Shown here one piece after another: positions 52,874 through 62,271 of a stretch of DNA of 64,000 nucleotides. Within the stretch, counting starts at the first letter, position 1. Each line of letters begins with the position of its first letter. A program made the translations under genes and the position numbers. Location: assembly GCA_026184435.1 (NCBI GenBank), contig CP046447.1. The stretch is one strand, 5' to 3'. This stretch comes from JAADFF01 sp013153035. GTDB lineage: Bacteria > Coprothermobacterota > Coprothermobacteria > Coprothermobacterales > JAADFF01. The notes beneath the pieces are model-generated. The model saw only the letters and a list, made by a program, of their open reading frames with translations, was not told where the DNA came from and searched no databases.

Positions 52874-53678
52874 TTTTCACCCACCTATTTATATCTATAC
52901 CAGATAATACCCTTTTTCGCTCATTTATTGACACATGACTTTGTCTCAGTATATCAGCTATTTCCTTTGGCACATACTGTTCTACCCATTTCTCATATAT
53001 AACTTTGGCTACGACAGAAGCTGCAGCAACATGAAAATACTTTTCAGCACCAGTTTCCAAGACAACATTTTTGATAAACTGGTCCACCAAAGCACCTTTA
53101 CTATAACGATCAATAATAATTTGATTTGACAGAGGTAATTTCAACAATGTTCCAATGTACATATAATCTAGCATTCTAGCAATATTTCCCATCCTTGCAT
53201 ATATTCTGTCGAACTGCTCCGGTGTATAAAGCATATATGACACTTTAAGACCATGACCATCAGTTTCTTTGAGCCACTTATAGAGGTCAAACAACCGTTT
53301 TTTACTAATATCCTTACTATCCATAAATCCACGACCTTGCAAATCACCATAAACCTGCCTATCCTTTACCCATACACATGACACTACTAGAGGCCCAAGA
53401 TATTCTCCTTTCCCTGCCTCATCACATCCTACCCCTGGAAAAACTAGACTATTTTCATCCTCAAATATTGTTGTCAGCTGTAAAATCTTTTCTAATCCTG
53501 CTTCCTCACCTTGGTAAACCATTTTCCCCGAGGTATAAATATTAACTATCCCATTTTCTGTCCTAAACTGGATACCATATGGGATAGTTTTACTAGGATA
53601 TTTATCTTTGAGTACTTCCAGAACTTTATCTAGATGTCTTTTAACATTGATTGTTCGGGTTATATTAGCCATCGTCAC
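52848..53678 (-). CDS. rnhC: Ribonuclease HIII
   Basis: 276 aa. The N-terminal TBP-like domain (about 1-80) precedes the RNase H fold with GCDEAGKGEYLGPLVVSCVW (catalytic Asp-Glu), DSKDISKKRL and IIIDRYSKGA. It degrades RNA in RNA/DNA hybrids. Family is common in Firmicutes and Aquificae. The first codons overlap the upstream gene by 14 nt. ATG at residue 3 is a possible alternative. Confidence 0.92.
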   Translation of the reverse strand: MTMANITRTINVKRHLDKVLEVLKDKYPSKTIPYGIQFRTENGIVNIYTSGKMVYQGEEAGLEKILQLTTIFEDENSLVFPGVGCDEAGKGEYLGPLVVSCVWVKDRQVYGDLQGRGFMDSKDISKKRLFDLYKWLKETDGHGLKVSYMLYTPEQFDRIYARMGNIARMLDYMYIGTLLKLPLSNQIIIDRYSKGALVDQFIKNVVLETGAEKYFHVAAASVVAKVIYEKWVEQYVPKEIADILRQSHVSINERKRVLSGIDINRWVKNAFKTNNV

Positions 53679-54261
53679 CCTCCAGATGAAATTGCACTAG
53701 CTTAGGTCTACAAATAAAGTGAATAGGCCTTATTGTCCAAATATTACGGGTATGAGCAGGATTGATAATCAAAGCAGTATCTACCCCCCTAGCGGTCCCG
53801 CCAAGAGATACAACCACATCTTTTGTGGTTACAAGTCCAGCATCTGCAGCCATTGCGGCAAGTTCTACTGCAACCTTAGTACCCTCTCCCATTGTTCTTA
53901 GTGCTAGTGCGAATATCTCAGTAGGATATATTCCCTTAAAGATCTTTCTCATTCCTCTATCAATACCGGCAAATGCATGTGTCATTGTTACCACTTCTAT
54001 ACCCCTATCACGAAGCCACTGCCTAAGTCCCGGTTCAAACTCATCCTCATCATCGTGAAAATATCCTATATGATGGGTAAACACAATCATCCGAACACCT
54101 TTAGGCTTCATTTCATACGCCTTCTTGGCAACAATCCCCCTACTTGAAGGCACAAGTACCGTCTTAGACGGTAGTTTCAAAGCATACTCAAAGGCAAGCT
54201 CCAAGGTCTTCTCTGTATTAATCTCTCCCGGCATATCGTAAAGTACAGTTTTCAGCTCCAC
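53665..54261 (-). CDS. Pyruvate kinase C-terminal-like (PK_C) domain protein
   Basis: 198 aa. The sequence fits the stand-alone pyruvate-kinase alpha/beta-like family (COG1751): NTEKTLELAFEYALKL, VLVPSSRGIVAKKA, MIVFTHHIGYF and VVVSLGGTARGVDTALII. It has no catalytic pyruvate kinase domains; function unknown. The family is frequent in Archaea and thermophilic bacteria. GTG 54261 follows GGAGGG by 6 nt. Confidence 0.82.
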   Translation of the reverse strand: MELKTVLYDMPGEINTEKTLELAFEYALKLPSKTVLVPSSRGIVAKKAYEMKPKGVRMIVFTHHIGYFHDDEDEFEPGLRQWLRDRGIEVVTMTHAFAGIDRGMRKIFKGIYPTEIFALALRTMGEGTKVAVELAAMAADAGLVTTKDVVVSLGGTARGVDTALIINPAHTRNIWTIRPIHFICRPKLVQFHLEGDDG

Positions 54262-54321
54262 AGCAATCCCTCCTCAATTTCTATCTCTCTATTCCGATTA
54301 TACATATTGAGGTGGGAAGAT

Positions 54322-54963
54322 ATGGCATGGGATATCAACTACGAGCATACAATAGGAACAATCGGACAAGGTGAAAAAAAATCTGATGATAAGTGGGAAT
54401 TATATCGAATGTTTGTATCTACCCAAATCAAGCAACAAACCCAGCGTCACAAGTTACCCGGCCAACTTGACAACAAGGAGAAAAAAGAAGTAGAAAAGCT
54501 TAGGGAAATAGATAGAAAGGTAAGGGCTCATGAGATGGCCCATCTAGTAGCAGGTGGGCCTTATGTCAGAGGTGGCCCATACTATAAATATGTAACAGGG
54601 CCAGATGGCAAACGATATGCCGTAGCAGGAGAAGTAAAAATTGACACATCTGAAGAAAAGGATCCGGAAAAAACTATTCAGAAAATGGAGATTGTTAAAA
54701 AAGCAGCTCTTGCACCAGCCGACCCATCACCAACAGATAGACGTGTTGCTGCTGAAGCTGCTGCTAAGGAAGCCAAAGCACGGGCTAAACTTATGGAAGA
54801 GAAGATGAAGAAATTCCGCGAATCTATGAAAAAACATACATCTATATCTGCAGGCGAAAAGTCTTATGTTTATAATAACCTACTTGCTTCACATAATATG
54901 GTATCTTCTATCAATGCCTCCAATAATCCCCCCTTCGTGGGGGGAATAGATATTACTCTTTAA
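54322..54963 (+). CDS. SprA-related putative metalloprotease
   Basis: 213 aa. The HExxH-like motif is in VRAHEMAHLVAGG, followed by GGPYYKYVTGPDGKRYAVAGEV, DTSEEKDPEKTI and AALAPADPSPTDRRVAAEAA. This is the pattern of the SprA-related (catalase-like) family. No signal peptide, so cytoplasmic. A Lys/Ala-rich helix follows the core. ATG 54322 is 5 nt after GAGGTGGG. No substrate known. Confidence 0.84.
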   Translation: MAWDINYEHTIGTIGQGEKKSDDKWELYRMFVSTQIKQQTQRHKLPGQLDNKEKKEVEKLREIDRKVRAHEMAHLVAGGPYVRGGPYYKYVTGPDGKRYAVAGEVKIDTSEEKDPEKTIQKMEIVKKAALAPADPSPTDRRVAAEAAAKEAKARAKLMEEKMKKFRESMKKHTSISAGEKSYVYNNLLASHNMVSSINASNNPPFVGGIDITL

Positions 54964-54979
54964 ACCTCATTTTTTCCTC

Positions 54980-55008
54980 TTGTTCTCAAGCATCCTTTTT
55001 GTTATAAT
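54980..55008 (+). promoter_or_regulatory. Promoter of glnA
   Basis: -35 TTGTTC, 17-bp spacer, -10 TATAAT; about 30 bp before the glnA start. No obvious operator repeat was seen. Confidence 0.75.
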
Positions 55009-55038
55009 CTCTCATATTTATCCAAGGGGGGATATGTC

Positions 55039-56367
55039 ATGACAAGAGAAGAAGTTCTTGGTATTGTGAAGGAGAAAAACATTTCGTTCATTAGGCTAAT
55101 GTTCACAGACCTGGCAGGTATTCCTAAGAATGTAGAAATTCCTGCAGAAGAGCTGGAAAATGCCCTGGAAAATGGCGTGTATTTTGATGGCTCATCAGTT
55201 GACGGATTTGTTGGCATCGAAGAATCTGATCTCATCTTGAAACCGGATCTGGATACATTTACTATACTTCCATGGACATTTGAAGAAAACAGACATACCG
55301 CAAGATTTATTTGCGATGTATATACCCCGAGCGGCGAACCATTCAGAGGAGATCCTCGTTATGTACTGAGAAAAACACTAAAGAAAGCAAGGGATATGGG
55401 CTTTACAGATTTCAAAGTTGGACCTGAGATGGAATTTTTCATCTTCAAAGAAAAAGCCAATGAACCCACAACAGAAATAATAGATACAGGTGGATACTTC
55501 GACCTACTTCCTGTAGACAAAGGAGAAAGAGTTAGACAAGACATTGTCATAGCCCTCAAAGAAATGGGCTTCAATATTGAGGCAGCCCATCACGAGGTTG
55601 CCCCATCTCAACATGAAATAGACTTCAGATACGGGCCTGCCCTATCTGTTGCAGACAATGTTATTACACTAAAACTTGTTGCTAAGACCATAGCTATTGC
55701 AAACGGACTTGTTGCAAACTTTATGCCCAAACCCATTTTCGGTGTCAATGGTTCTGGTATGCATGTACATATGTCTCTCTTCAAAGGAGAAGAAAATGCC
55801 TTCTACGAAGAAGGTGGCATATACGGTGGTATTAGTCAGACCATGCTCTATTTTATTGGAGGTATACTGAAACACATTAGAGCACTTACAGCTATCACCA
55901 ACCCTACGGTAAATTCCTATAAGAGACTTGTACCCCACTATGAGGCTCCAACCAATGCATGCTGGGCCACAAACAATCGTTCAGCTCTTATAAGGGTACC
56001 TGCAGCAAGAGGTAAGGGGACCCGTATCGAGCTGAGAAATCCCGATCCTTCTGCCAATCCATATCTTGCATTTGCCGCTATATTGGCAGCAGGTCTCGAT
56101 GGTATAGAAAACAAGATAACCCCACCTAACCCTGTAAACAAGGTCAACACATACGACCTCAGCGATGAAGAAATGAAAGAGCTTGGCATCATTCCACTAC
56201 CTGCAACACTGGAAGAAGCACTACTGGAACTTGAAAAAGACGATGTTATCAAGGAAACATTGGGAGAACATGTATACAATATGTTCACCACTATTAAATG
56301 GGCTGAATGGAGAGAATACAACATGATTGTGCATGACTGGGAGATTGCTAAATACTGCAGAATATAA
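55039..56367 (+). CDS. glnA: Glutamine synthetase type I
   Basis: 442 aa, the size of the GSI-alpha form of Firmicutes and Archaea. Marks are FDGSSVDGF near the N-terminus, GPEMEFFIF, FGVNGSGMHVHMSL, NSYKRLVPHYEAP and ELRNPDPSANPYLA. The adenylylation-site tyrosine region of the longer GSI-beta enzymes is not matched, so control is likely by feedback or protein partners. ATG 55039 follows AAGGGGGG. A terminator hairpin comes after it. Confidence 0.96.
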   Translation: MTREEVLGIVKEKNISFIRLMFTDLAGIPKNVEIPAEELENALENGVYFDGSSVDGFVGIEESDLILKPDLDTFTILPWTFEENRHTARFICDVYTPSGEPFRGDPRYVLRKTLKKARDMGFTDFKVGPEMEFFIFKEKANEPTTEIIDTGGYFDLLPVDKGERVRQDIVIALKEMGFNIEAAHHEVAPSQHEIDFRYGPALSVADNVITLKLVAKTIAIANGLVANFMPKPIFGVNGSGMHVHMSLFKGEENAFYEEGGIYGGISQTMLYFIGGILKHIRALTAITNPTVNSYKRLVPHYEAPTNACWATNNRSALIRVPAARGKGTRIELRNPDPSANPYLAFAAILAAGLDGIENKITPPNPVNKVNTYDLSDEEMKELGIIPLPATLEEALLELEKDDVIKETLGEHVYNMFTTIKWAEWREYNMIVHDWEIAKYCRI

Positions 56368-56375
56368 CCATAAAA

Positions 56376-56404
56376 AGAAGGGGGACTGCGCGTCCCCCTC
56401 TTTC
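56376..56404 (+). terminator. Terminator after glnA
   Basis: GAAGGGGGAC-TGCGC-GTCCCCCTC followed by TTTC. The U run is short; it may also act for the reverse strand. Confidence 0.6.
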
Positions 56405-56405
56405 A

Positions 56406-56480
56406 TGGTGGGCGGTGTAGGTTTCGAACCTACGACCTCCTGCTTGTAAGGCAGGCGCTCTCCCGCTGAGCTAACCGCCC
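56406..56480 (-). tRNA. tRNA-Val (TAC)
   Basis: Acceptor GGGCGGT/ACCGCCC, discriminator A, encoded CCA. Anticodon loop CTTACAA gives TAC. Confidence 0.95.
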
Positions 56481-56497
56481 ATCTATCTCCTCTCCCG

Positions 56498-56572
56498 TGG
56501 CTGGGGGAGGAGGACTCGAACCTCCACGCCGGGATCCAAAGTCCCGTGTCCTGCCACTTAGACGATCCCCCA
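56498..56572 (-). tRNA. tRNA-Gln (TTG)
   Basis: Acceptor TGGGGGA/TCCCCCA, discriminator G, encoded CCA. Anticodon loop CTTTGGA gives TTG. It lies upstream of tRNA-Val in the same direction. Confidence 0.94.
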
Positions 56573-56618
56573 ACCGAGGATCGCTAATGCGATATGTATT
56601 ATAACACAAAAGCGATCC

Positions 56619-57599
56619 TCATTCAAGAGGGAAATGACAAGCCACTTTGCGCCCCCCAACCTCTTTTAACTGAGGTTTTTCCTTAAAACATATATCCTTT
56701 GCATAAGGACATCTTGTGGAAAATGGGCAACCGGGAGGCGGATTCAGTGGACTTGGCACTTCACCTTGCAATATAATTCTCTTACGCTGCCTCGCTATCT
56801 TCGGATCGGGTATGGGTACAGCAGAAAGAAGTGCCTCTGTGTATGGATGAAGTGGCTTTCTAAAAAGCTCTCTAGACGGAGCTTCCTCTACAACATTACC
56901 CAAATACATGACAATAACTCTATCAGATATGTATCTAACCATTGATAAATCGTGGGCAATGAACAGATATGTCAAGCCATATTTCTCCTGTAAATCAATA
57001 AGCACATTAACAACCTGAGCTTGAATAGACACATCAAGGGCAGAGATGGGCTCATCAAGCACAATTAGCTCTGGTTGCACAGCCAATGCCCTCGCAATTC
57101 CTATACGTTGTCTCTGACCACCAGAAAATTCATGTGGAAAACGATTGGCATGCTCCCTAACAAGGCCTACCGTTTCAAGAAGCTGGTATATGCGTTCTTG
57201 CCTTTCTTCCTTGGTTTTATACAGCTTATGGATATCTAAGGCCTCGCCAATAATTTCAGCAACTGTCATACGGGGATTGAGTGATGCATATGGGTCTTGA
57301 AATACCATCTGTATTTTTCTACGATAGGGGAGAAGCTCTTTATCACTTAGATGGGTAAGCTCTTCATTCTTAAACCAAATCTTACCATCGGTAGGTTTAT
57401 AAAGCCTTACAATCGTTCTTCCAAGTGTTGTCTTTCCACATCCAGACTCACCAACAATACCAAGCGTCTCTCCTTCGTACACCTCAAAGGAAACCCCATC
57501 TACAGCCTTGACATATCCAACAACCTTTTTAGGAAAACCACCTGTAACAGGAAACCATGTCTTAAGATTTTCTATCTTCAATATGACGTTTTTAGACAC
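56619..57599 (-). CDS. Oligo/dipeptide ABC transporter ATPase (OppF/DppF)
   Basis: 326 aa. Walker A GESGCGKTTLGR, signature EFSGGQRQRIGIARAL, Walker B LIVLDEPISALD, and the C-terminal oligopeptide-transporter extension with LNPPPGCPFSTRCPYAKDIC, whose cysteines may bind an Fe-S cluster. GTG 57599 is preferred, after GGAG/GGTGG; it overlaps the OppD gene by 8 nt. Last gene of the transporter. Confidence 0.93.
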   Translation of the reverse strand: MSKNVILKIENLKTWFPVTGGFPKKVVGYVKAVDGVSFEVYEGETLGIVGESGCGKTTLGRTIVRLYKPTDGKIWFKNEELTHLSDKELLPYRRKIQMVFQDPYASLNPRMTVAEIIGEALDIHKLYKTKEERQERIYQLLETVGLVREHANRFPHEFSGGQRQRIGIARALAVQPELIVLDEPISALDVSIQAQVVNVLIDLQEKYGLTYLFIAHDLSMVRYISDRVIVMYLGNVVEEAPSRELFRKPLHPYTEALLSAVPIPDPKIARQRKRIILQGEVPSPLNPPPGCPFSTRCPYAKDICFKEKPQLKEVGGRKVACHFPLE

Positions 57600-58581
57600 T
57601 TTCCACCACTCCCATCTCCTTAAAAACTTTCCAGCAGTACACTTCTCTATCATCTGTACTGACAGCTACAGGCATTTTCTTAGCACAAATACGCATAGCA
57701 TAAGGGCACCTGGGATGGAATCGACATCCGGGAGGTGGAGCAATCATATTAGGTGGGCTACCAGGAATAGCATACAACCTTTGACTTCTATCCATATCAA
57801 GCTTTGGTACAGCAGAAAGAAGAGCCTCTGTATAAGGATGTAAGGGCTTCTCAAACATGCTATATACATCACCTTCTTCTACCTTCTTACCAGCATACAT
57901 TACCATGACCCTATCGGCAAACCCTGCAATAACACCAAGATCATGGGTAATAAAGATAACTGCCATATGATATCTTTCCTGTATCTCTTTAACAAGCTCC
58001 ATAATCTGTGCCTGAACTGTCACATCAAGAGCTGTAGTAGGCTCATCCATGATGAGTAGATCAGGATTAAGGGCAATAGCCAATGCTATCATAACTCTCT
58101 GCCTCATACCACCAGAAAATTGATATGGATACTGAGAAAGCCTTTTTTCTGGTTCAGAGATACCAACGGCTCTCAATAATTCTATAGCCCTATCTATCTT
58201 TTGTTTTTTTGTTTTAAGATTCGGATCCCTACTAAGAAGCTCCATCATATGATAACCAACCGTCAGCGTAGGATTAAGGGAAGTCATAGGATCCTGAAAT
58301 ACCATGGCAATACGCTTGCCACGATAAGAATTCATTTCCCTATCAGATAATTTCAATAGGTCTATCCCATCAAAGATAATTTCACCACCAACTGTTTTTC
58401 CTGGCTGCTGCACCAGTCTCATGATAGACATTGCTGTAACCGATTTACCAGAACCTGATTCTCCAACAATACCTAGAACCTCTCCTCTATCAACAGAGAA
58501 GGATACTCCATCGACAGCTTTTACCACTCCAGCATACGTGTAGAAATATGTCTGAAGATTTCTTACTTCCAATAGTGCCAT
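57592..58581 (-). CDS. Oligo/dipeptide ABC transporter ATPase (OppD/DppD)
   Basis: 329 aa. Walker A GESGSGKSVTAM, signature QFSGGMRQRVMIALAI, Walker B LLIMDEPTTALD, and the C-terminal APPPGCRFHPRCPYAMRIC motif. It is paired with OppF. ATG 58581 lies 6 nt after GGAGGTG, which overlaps the stop of the permease gene. Confidence 0.94.
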   Translation of the reverse strand: MALLEVRNLQTYFYTYAGVVKAVDGVSFSVDRGEVLGIVGESGSGKSVTAMSIMRLVQQPGKTVGGEIIFDGIDLLKLSDREMNSYRGKRIAMVFQDPMTSLNPTLTVGYHMMELLSRDPNLKTKKQKIDRAIELLRAVGISEPEKRLSQYPYQFSGGMRQRVMIALAIALNPDLLIMDEPTTALDVTVQAQIMELVKEIQERYHMAVIFITHDLGVIAGFADRVMVMYAGKKVEEGDVYSMFEKPLHPYTEALLSAVPKLDMDRSQRLYAIPGSPPNMIAPPPGCRFHPRCPYAMRICAKKMPVAVSTDDREVYCWKVFKEMGVVESV

Positions 58582-58586
58582 TATCG

Positions 58587-59528
58587 TCACCTCCTCAGTC
58601 TCGGGTCAAGAGAATCTCTTAAACCATCGCCAACAAAGTTGAATGCAAGGGCTATCAGGGCAATTGTCAGAGCGGGAAATAGCATCAACCATGGAGCTGT
58701 GCGAATGTACTCAACACCATCAGATGCCAAGCTACCAAGAGAAGCCATTGGGGCAGAAACACCGAGTCCTATATAGCTGAGAAACGCCTCGGTAAAAATA
58801 GCATTGGGAATATTCAGTGTAACGGTAACAATAACAGGACCCATAGCATTGGGTATAAGATGCCTAAGTAAAAGTCTTTTGGTGCTTGCACCAAGCACTC
58901 GTGCAGCAAGTACAAACTCTTCTTCTTTTAATGTTAAAATTTGACTTCGAACAATTCGGGCCATACCAAGCCAGTAGAAGAAACCCAACGCCAAGAAAAT
59001 ATTGACAAGCCCTGGACCAAGAACGACCATCAATAGGATAACAATAAGCAGTATTGGTATAGCATACATAATATCCACTATACGCATCATTATCTCGTCT
59101 ACCTTTCCACCCATAAAACCTGATATACCACCATATAGAACACCTATAACAAGCTGAACCATAGCCGCAAGAAAACCAACAGCTAGCGAAATACGGGCTC
59201 CATACATCACACGGGTGAATAGATCTCTTCCAACATAATCTGTACCAAACGGATGAGCAAAATTAGGAGGTTCTAATATGGCATTATAATCTTGCTTATC
59301 ATAAGGATACGGAGAAACAAGTGGGCCTACAAGGGCAAATAGCAATATTATGACCAGAAGAACTAAGCCTATAACAGCTAGGCGATTTTTTCGAAAACGA
59401 CGCCATACATCTCCCCAAAATGTTACCTGAGGAGCAGTTAGTGCCTCCGCTCCCATCTTTTCAGATTCAGGTATTGGCTCCCACAAACTTTTGTCTTTCA
59501 GTTCTTCAACTCTTATATCCACACTCAC
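58587..59528 (-). CDS. Oligo/dipeptide ABC transporter permease (OppC/DppC)
   Basis: 313 aa. Cytoplasmic N-terminus with WGDVWRRFRKNRLAVIG, then six membrane segments; HPFGTDYVGRDLFTRVMYG and the EAA loop AARVLGASTKRLLLRHLIPN. GTG 59528 follows GAGGTGG. Upstream in-frame codons would extend into oppB. Confidence 0.93.
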   Translation of the reverse strand: MSVDIRVEELKDKSLWEPIPESEKMGAEALTAPQVTFWGDVWRRFRKNRLAVIGLVLLVIILLFALVGPLVSPYPYDKQDYNAILEPPNFAHPFGTDYVGRDLFTRVMYGARISLAVGFLAAMVQLVIGVLYGGISGFMGGKVDEIMMRIVDIMYAIPILLIVILLMVVLGPGLVNIFLALGFFYWLGMARIVRSQILTLKEEEFVLAARVLGASTKRLLLRHLIPNAMGPVIVTVTLNIPNAIFTEAFLSYIGLGVSAPMASLGSLASDGVEYIRTAPWLMLFPALTIALIALAFNFVGDGLRDSLDPRLRR

Positions 59529-59538
59529 CTTTACCACC

Positions 59539-60456
59539 TCACTCATACCTGATACGGGGATCAAGCAGGGCATAAGTAATATCTGCAAGTAAGTTCATAA
59601 GAATAAGGAAAGCCGCATAGAAAACGGTAACACCCAGTATAACAGTGTAATCACGATTGTAGATAGATGTAACATAATATCGACCCAGCCCCGGTATATT
59701 GAAAATCTTTTCTACAACAAAGCTACCAGTAAAGATTGCAGCAATCAGTGGGAATAGATATGTGACAACAGGAATAAGGGCATTCTTGAGTGCATACACA
59801 ATAAGAACTCTAAAACCAGACAGTCCCCTTGCCTTAGCTGCTTTAACATAATCGTTGCTAAGAACTTCAAGCATAGAGGCCCTTGTAAGACGGGCAATAA
59901 CTGCTGTTGGACCTAATGCAAGAGAAAGTGCCGGCAATATCATATGTTCCCATGACCCCCAGTTTGCAACGGGAAGCCAATGCAGTTTTACACCAAAGAT
60001 ATATTGAAAAATCGGTGCTATAACAAACGATGGCAAAGATATAAATAATATGGCAAAGAACATGGAAAACGAGTCTATCAGCCCCCCCTGATGTAGAGCC
60101 GATATGCTACCAAGCGATATACCAACAAATGTAGCAATAAGAACCGCCCAAAAACCAAGTTGAGCAGAAACGGGAAAACTCTCTTTAATAATGTCATTGA
60201 CTGTTCTATCAGGATATTTAAAAGATGGACCTAAATCACCATGAATAATATCATTAAGGTAAAGAATATATTGCTTCCACATAGGTTCATTAAGATGATA
60301 CTTCTCTTCCAAATTCTTTTTGATAGCCTCTGGAACAGGTTTTTCCCTGTCAAATGGACCACCAGGAATCATGTGTGCTAAAAAGAATGTTACAGTGACA
60401 ACCACCCAAAGTGCTATAACCATAAGGGCCAGTCGCCTAACAATAAACCTCCCCAC
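59539..60456 (-). CDS. Oligo/dipeptide ABC transporter permease (OppB/DppB)
   Basis: 305 aa, six membrane segments. Starts GRFIVRRLALMVIALWVVVTVTF and has IPGGPFD, the EAA loop KAAKARGLSGFRVLIVYALKN and IFNIPGLGRYYVTS. GTG 60456 follows GGAGGTG. It is separated from oppA by a terminator hairpin. Confidence 0.93.
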   Translation of the reverse strand: MGRFIVRRLALMVIALWVVVTVTFFLAHMIPGGPFDREKPVPEAIKKNLEEKYHLNEPMWKQYILYLNDIIHGDLGPSFKYPDRTVNDIIKESFPVSAQLGFWAVLIATFVGISLGSISALHQGGLIDSFSMFFAILFISLPSFVIAPIFQYIFGVKLHWLPVANWGSWEHMILPALSLALGPTAVIARLTRASMLEVLSNDYVKAAKARGLSGFRVLIVYALKNALIPVVTYLFPLIAAIFTGSFVVEKIFNIPGLGRYYVTSIYNRDYTVILGVTVFYAAFLILMNLLADITYALLDPRIRYE

Positions 60457-60473
60457 TCGCTACACCTCCTCTA

Positions 60474-60503
60474 TAAAAAGCGGGGGGACTATGCGCCCCC
60501 CCT
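60474..60503 (-). terminator. Intercistronic terminator between oppA and oppB
   Basis: GGGGGGG-CGCATAGT-CCCCCCG followed by CTTTTTATA on the minus strand. It would lower permease/ATPase synthesis relative to the binding protein. Confidence 0.8.
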
Positions 60504-60524
60504 GCAAAGTCGCATGTCAAAGTC

Positions 60525-62192
60525 TTATTTCTGAATATAAGCCTCTTTGAAGTCTACCCAACCAAGAGAAATAGCAGCATAGTTCTTTACATAAGTCTTA
60601 ACAAGTCTTGGATTGGTGTAGAAGTACAGAGGAATAATAGGCATATCTTCCATTAAAATCTTCTCTGCCTCATGCATATACTGGACTCTCTTAGCATTAT
60701 CTGTTTCATATTTAGCCTTTTCGATGAGCTCGTCATACTGAGGATTAGACCAACCTGTATCATTATTTCCACTGGTAGAAACAAACATATCGAGGAATGT
60801 CATTGGGTCAACATAGTCACCAAGCCAACCTGCACGGGCAAGGTCAAACTGCCCCTCATTACGGCTCTGAAGATAAACTTTCCACTCCTGATTCTGAAGT
60901 TCCATTTCAATACCAAGATTTTCTTTTAGCATGCTCTGAATAGCCTCACCAATCTTCTTGTGGCCTTCAGATGTATTGTAAAGGTATATCAGCTTAGGAA
61001 AACCTTTTCCATCAGGATAACCAGCTTCAGCAAGAAGCTCTTTGGCCTTCTGTACATCTTCGGAGAAGTAATTTCCACCAACCTGTCTGAAATCTGTTCC
61101 CGGCTCGGCATCTGGGATACCCGGTGGAACAAATGCATAAGCGGGCTGCTGACCAGCTTTAAGAATTTTATCGGTAATGACAGATCTATTGATAGCCATG
61201 GCAATGGCCTTTCTTACCCTAACATCCTGAAGAGGATTCTTTTCGCCACCCATGGTCTTATCGGAACCGACATTAACAAGAATGTAGTATGTACCCAGAA
61301 TTGGATCGATATGGAATTCAGGTTTGCCTTTCCACTGGTCAATCTGGGCTGTCGGAATGTTGTCAATCATGTCAACTTCGCCATTCTCAAACATCTGAAC
61401 AGCAGTATTGGCATCTTCTACCATGTAGAAAACCAACTTGTCAAGTTTAACCTTATCCTTGTCAAAGTAATTGGGGTTCTTCTTCAGGACGAGCTTATCG
61501 TGGTGGCTCCACTCGGCAAGAACAAATGGACCATTGGTTACATAAAGGCTTGGATCCTTATCAATGCCCTTAGGCCACTCTGGATGTGCTTTAAGAACAT
61601 GCTCTGGTAGTGGATAAAGTGTTGGAAATGCTACCAGAGAAAGGAAATATGGAGCAGGCTGTTCAAGCTCTACCTGCAATGTGTAGTCATCAAGAGCTTT
61701 TACGCCAACCTCGTTGGGATCGGTGATTTCACCGGTGTTATACTTCTCACCGTTCTTAATGTAATAAAGCTGGTAGGCATACTCAGATGCAATCTCTGGA
61801 GAAAGAGCTCTCTTCCAGGCAAATTCAAAGTCGTGAGCGGTTACTGGCTGACCATCAGACCATTTTACATCTTTCCTCAAATGGAAGATATAGGTCTTAC
61901 CATTGTCTTTAACCTCCCAGCTCTCTGCAACGGCTGGCTGTGGCTTACCATCTCTGTCAAGACGAGTAAGACCATCAAAAGTATGTAACATGACTGTCAT
62001 TTCAGGAACACCTGTTGCCTTTGCGGGATCAAGTGTCTCAGGCTCTGTACCAAGGTTGTACCTTAGTACCATCTCTGCTTTCTGCTCTTGTCCCTGACTC
62101 TGTTCTTGCTTCTGCTCTCCACAACCTACAAACATACCAAAGATAAGTCCGAAGACTAGAAGCAAGGTAAGAAATACTCTAAATTTTTTCAC
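60525..62192 (-). CDS. Oligo/dipeptide-binding lipoprotein (OppA/DppA, SBP_bac_5)
   Basis: 555 aa. Signal peptide with lipobox FVGC (Cys about 24), a Gln/Glu-rich linker, and the family-5 solute-binding fold (NLGTEPETLDPAKATGVPE, DVRVRKAIAMAINRSVI). GTG 62192 lies 5 nt after GGGGGAG. The first gene of the peptide transporter, with its own promoter. Confidence 0.95.
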   Translation of the reverse strand: MKKFRVFLTLLLVFGLIFGMFVGCGEQKQEQSQGQEQKAEMVLRYNLGTEPETLDPAKATGVPEMTVMLHTFDGLTRLDRDGKPQPAVAESWEVKDNGKTYIFHLRKDVKWSDGQPVTAHDFEFAWKRALSPEIASEYAYQLYYIKNGEKYNTGEITDPNEVGVKALDDYTLQVELEQPAPYFLSLVAFPTLYPLPEHVLKAHPEWPKGIDKDPSLYVTNGPFVLAEWSHHDKLVLKKNPNYFDKDKVKLDKLVFYMVEDANTAVQMFENGEVDMIDNIPTAQIDQWKGKPEFHIDPILGTYYILVNVGSDKTMGGEKNPLQDVRVRKAIAMAINRSVITDKILKAGQQPAYAFVPPGIPDAEPGTDFRQVGGNYFSEDVQKAKELLAEAGYPDGKGFPKLIYLYNTSEGHKKIGEAIQSMLKENLGIEMELQNQEWKVYLQSRNEGQFDLARAGWLGDYVDPMTFLDMFVSTSGNNDTGWSNPQYDELIEKAKYETDNAKRVQYMHEAEKILMEDMPIIPLYFYTNPRLVKTYVKNYAAISLGWVDFKEAYIQK

Positions 62193-62229
62193 TGCTACTC
62201 CCCCTTTCGGAAGTTTTTTCACATAAAGT

Positions 62230-62257
62230 ATTATACTAAAGATGCAACTATATGCAA
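62230..62257 (-). promoter_or_regulatory. Promoter of the peptide transporter operon
   Basis: -35 TTGCAT, 16-bp spacer, -10 TATAAT, about 40 bp before oppA. The gap is shared with the divergent DUF763 gene. Confidence 0.7.
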
Positions 62258-62271
62258 AAAGGAGGTCATTT

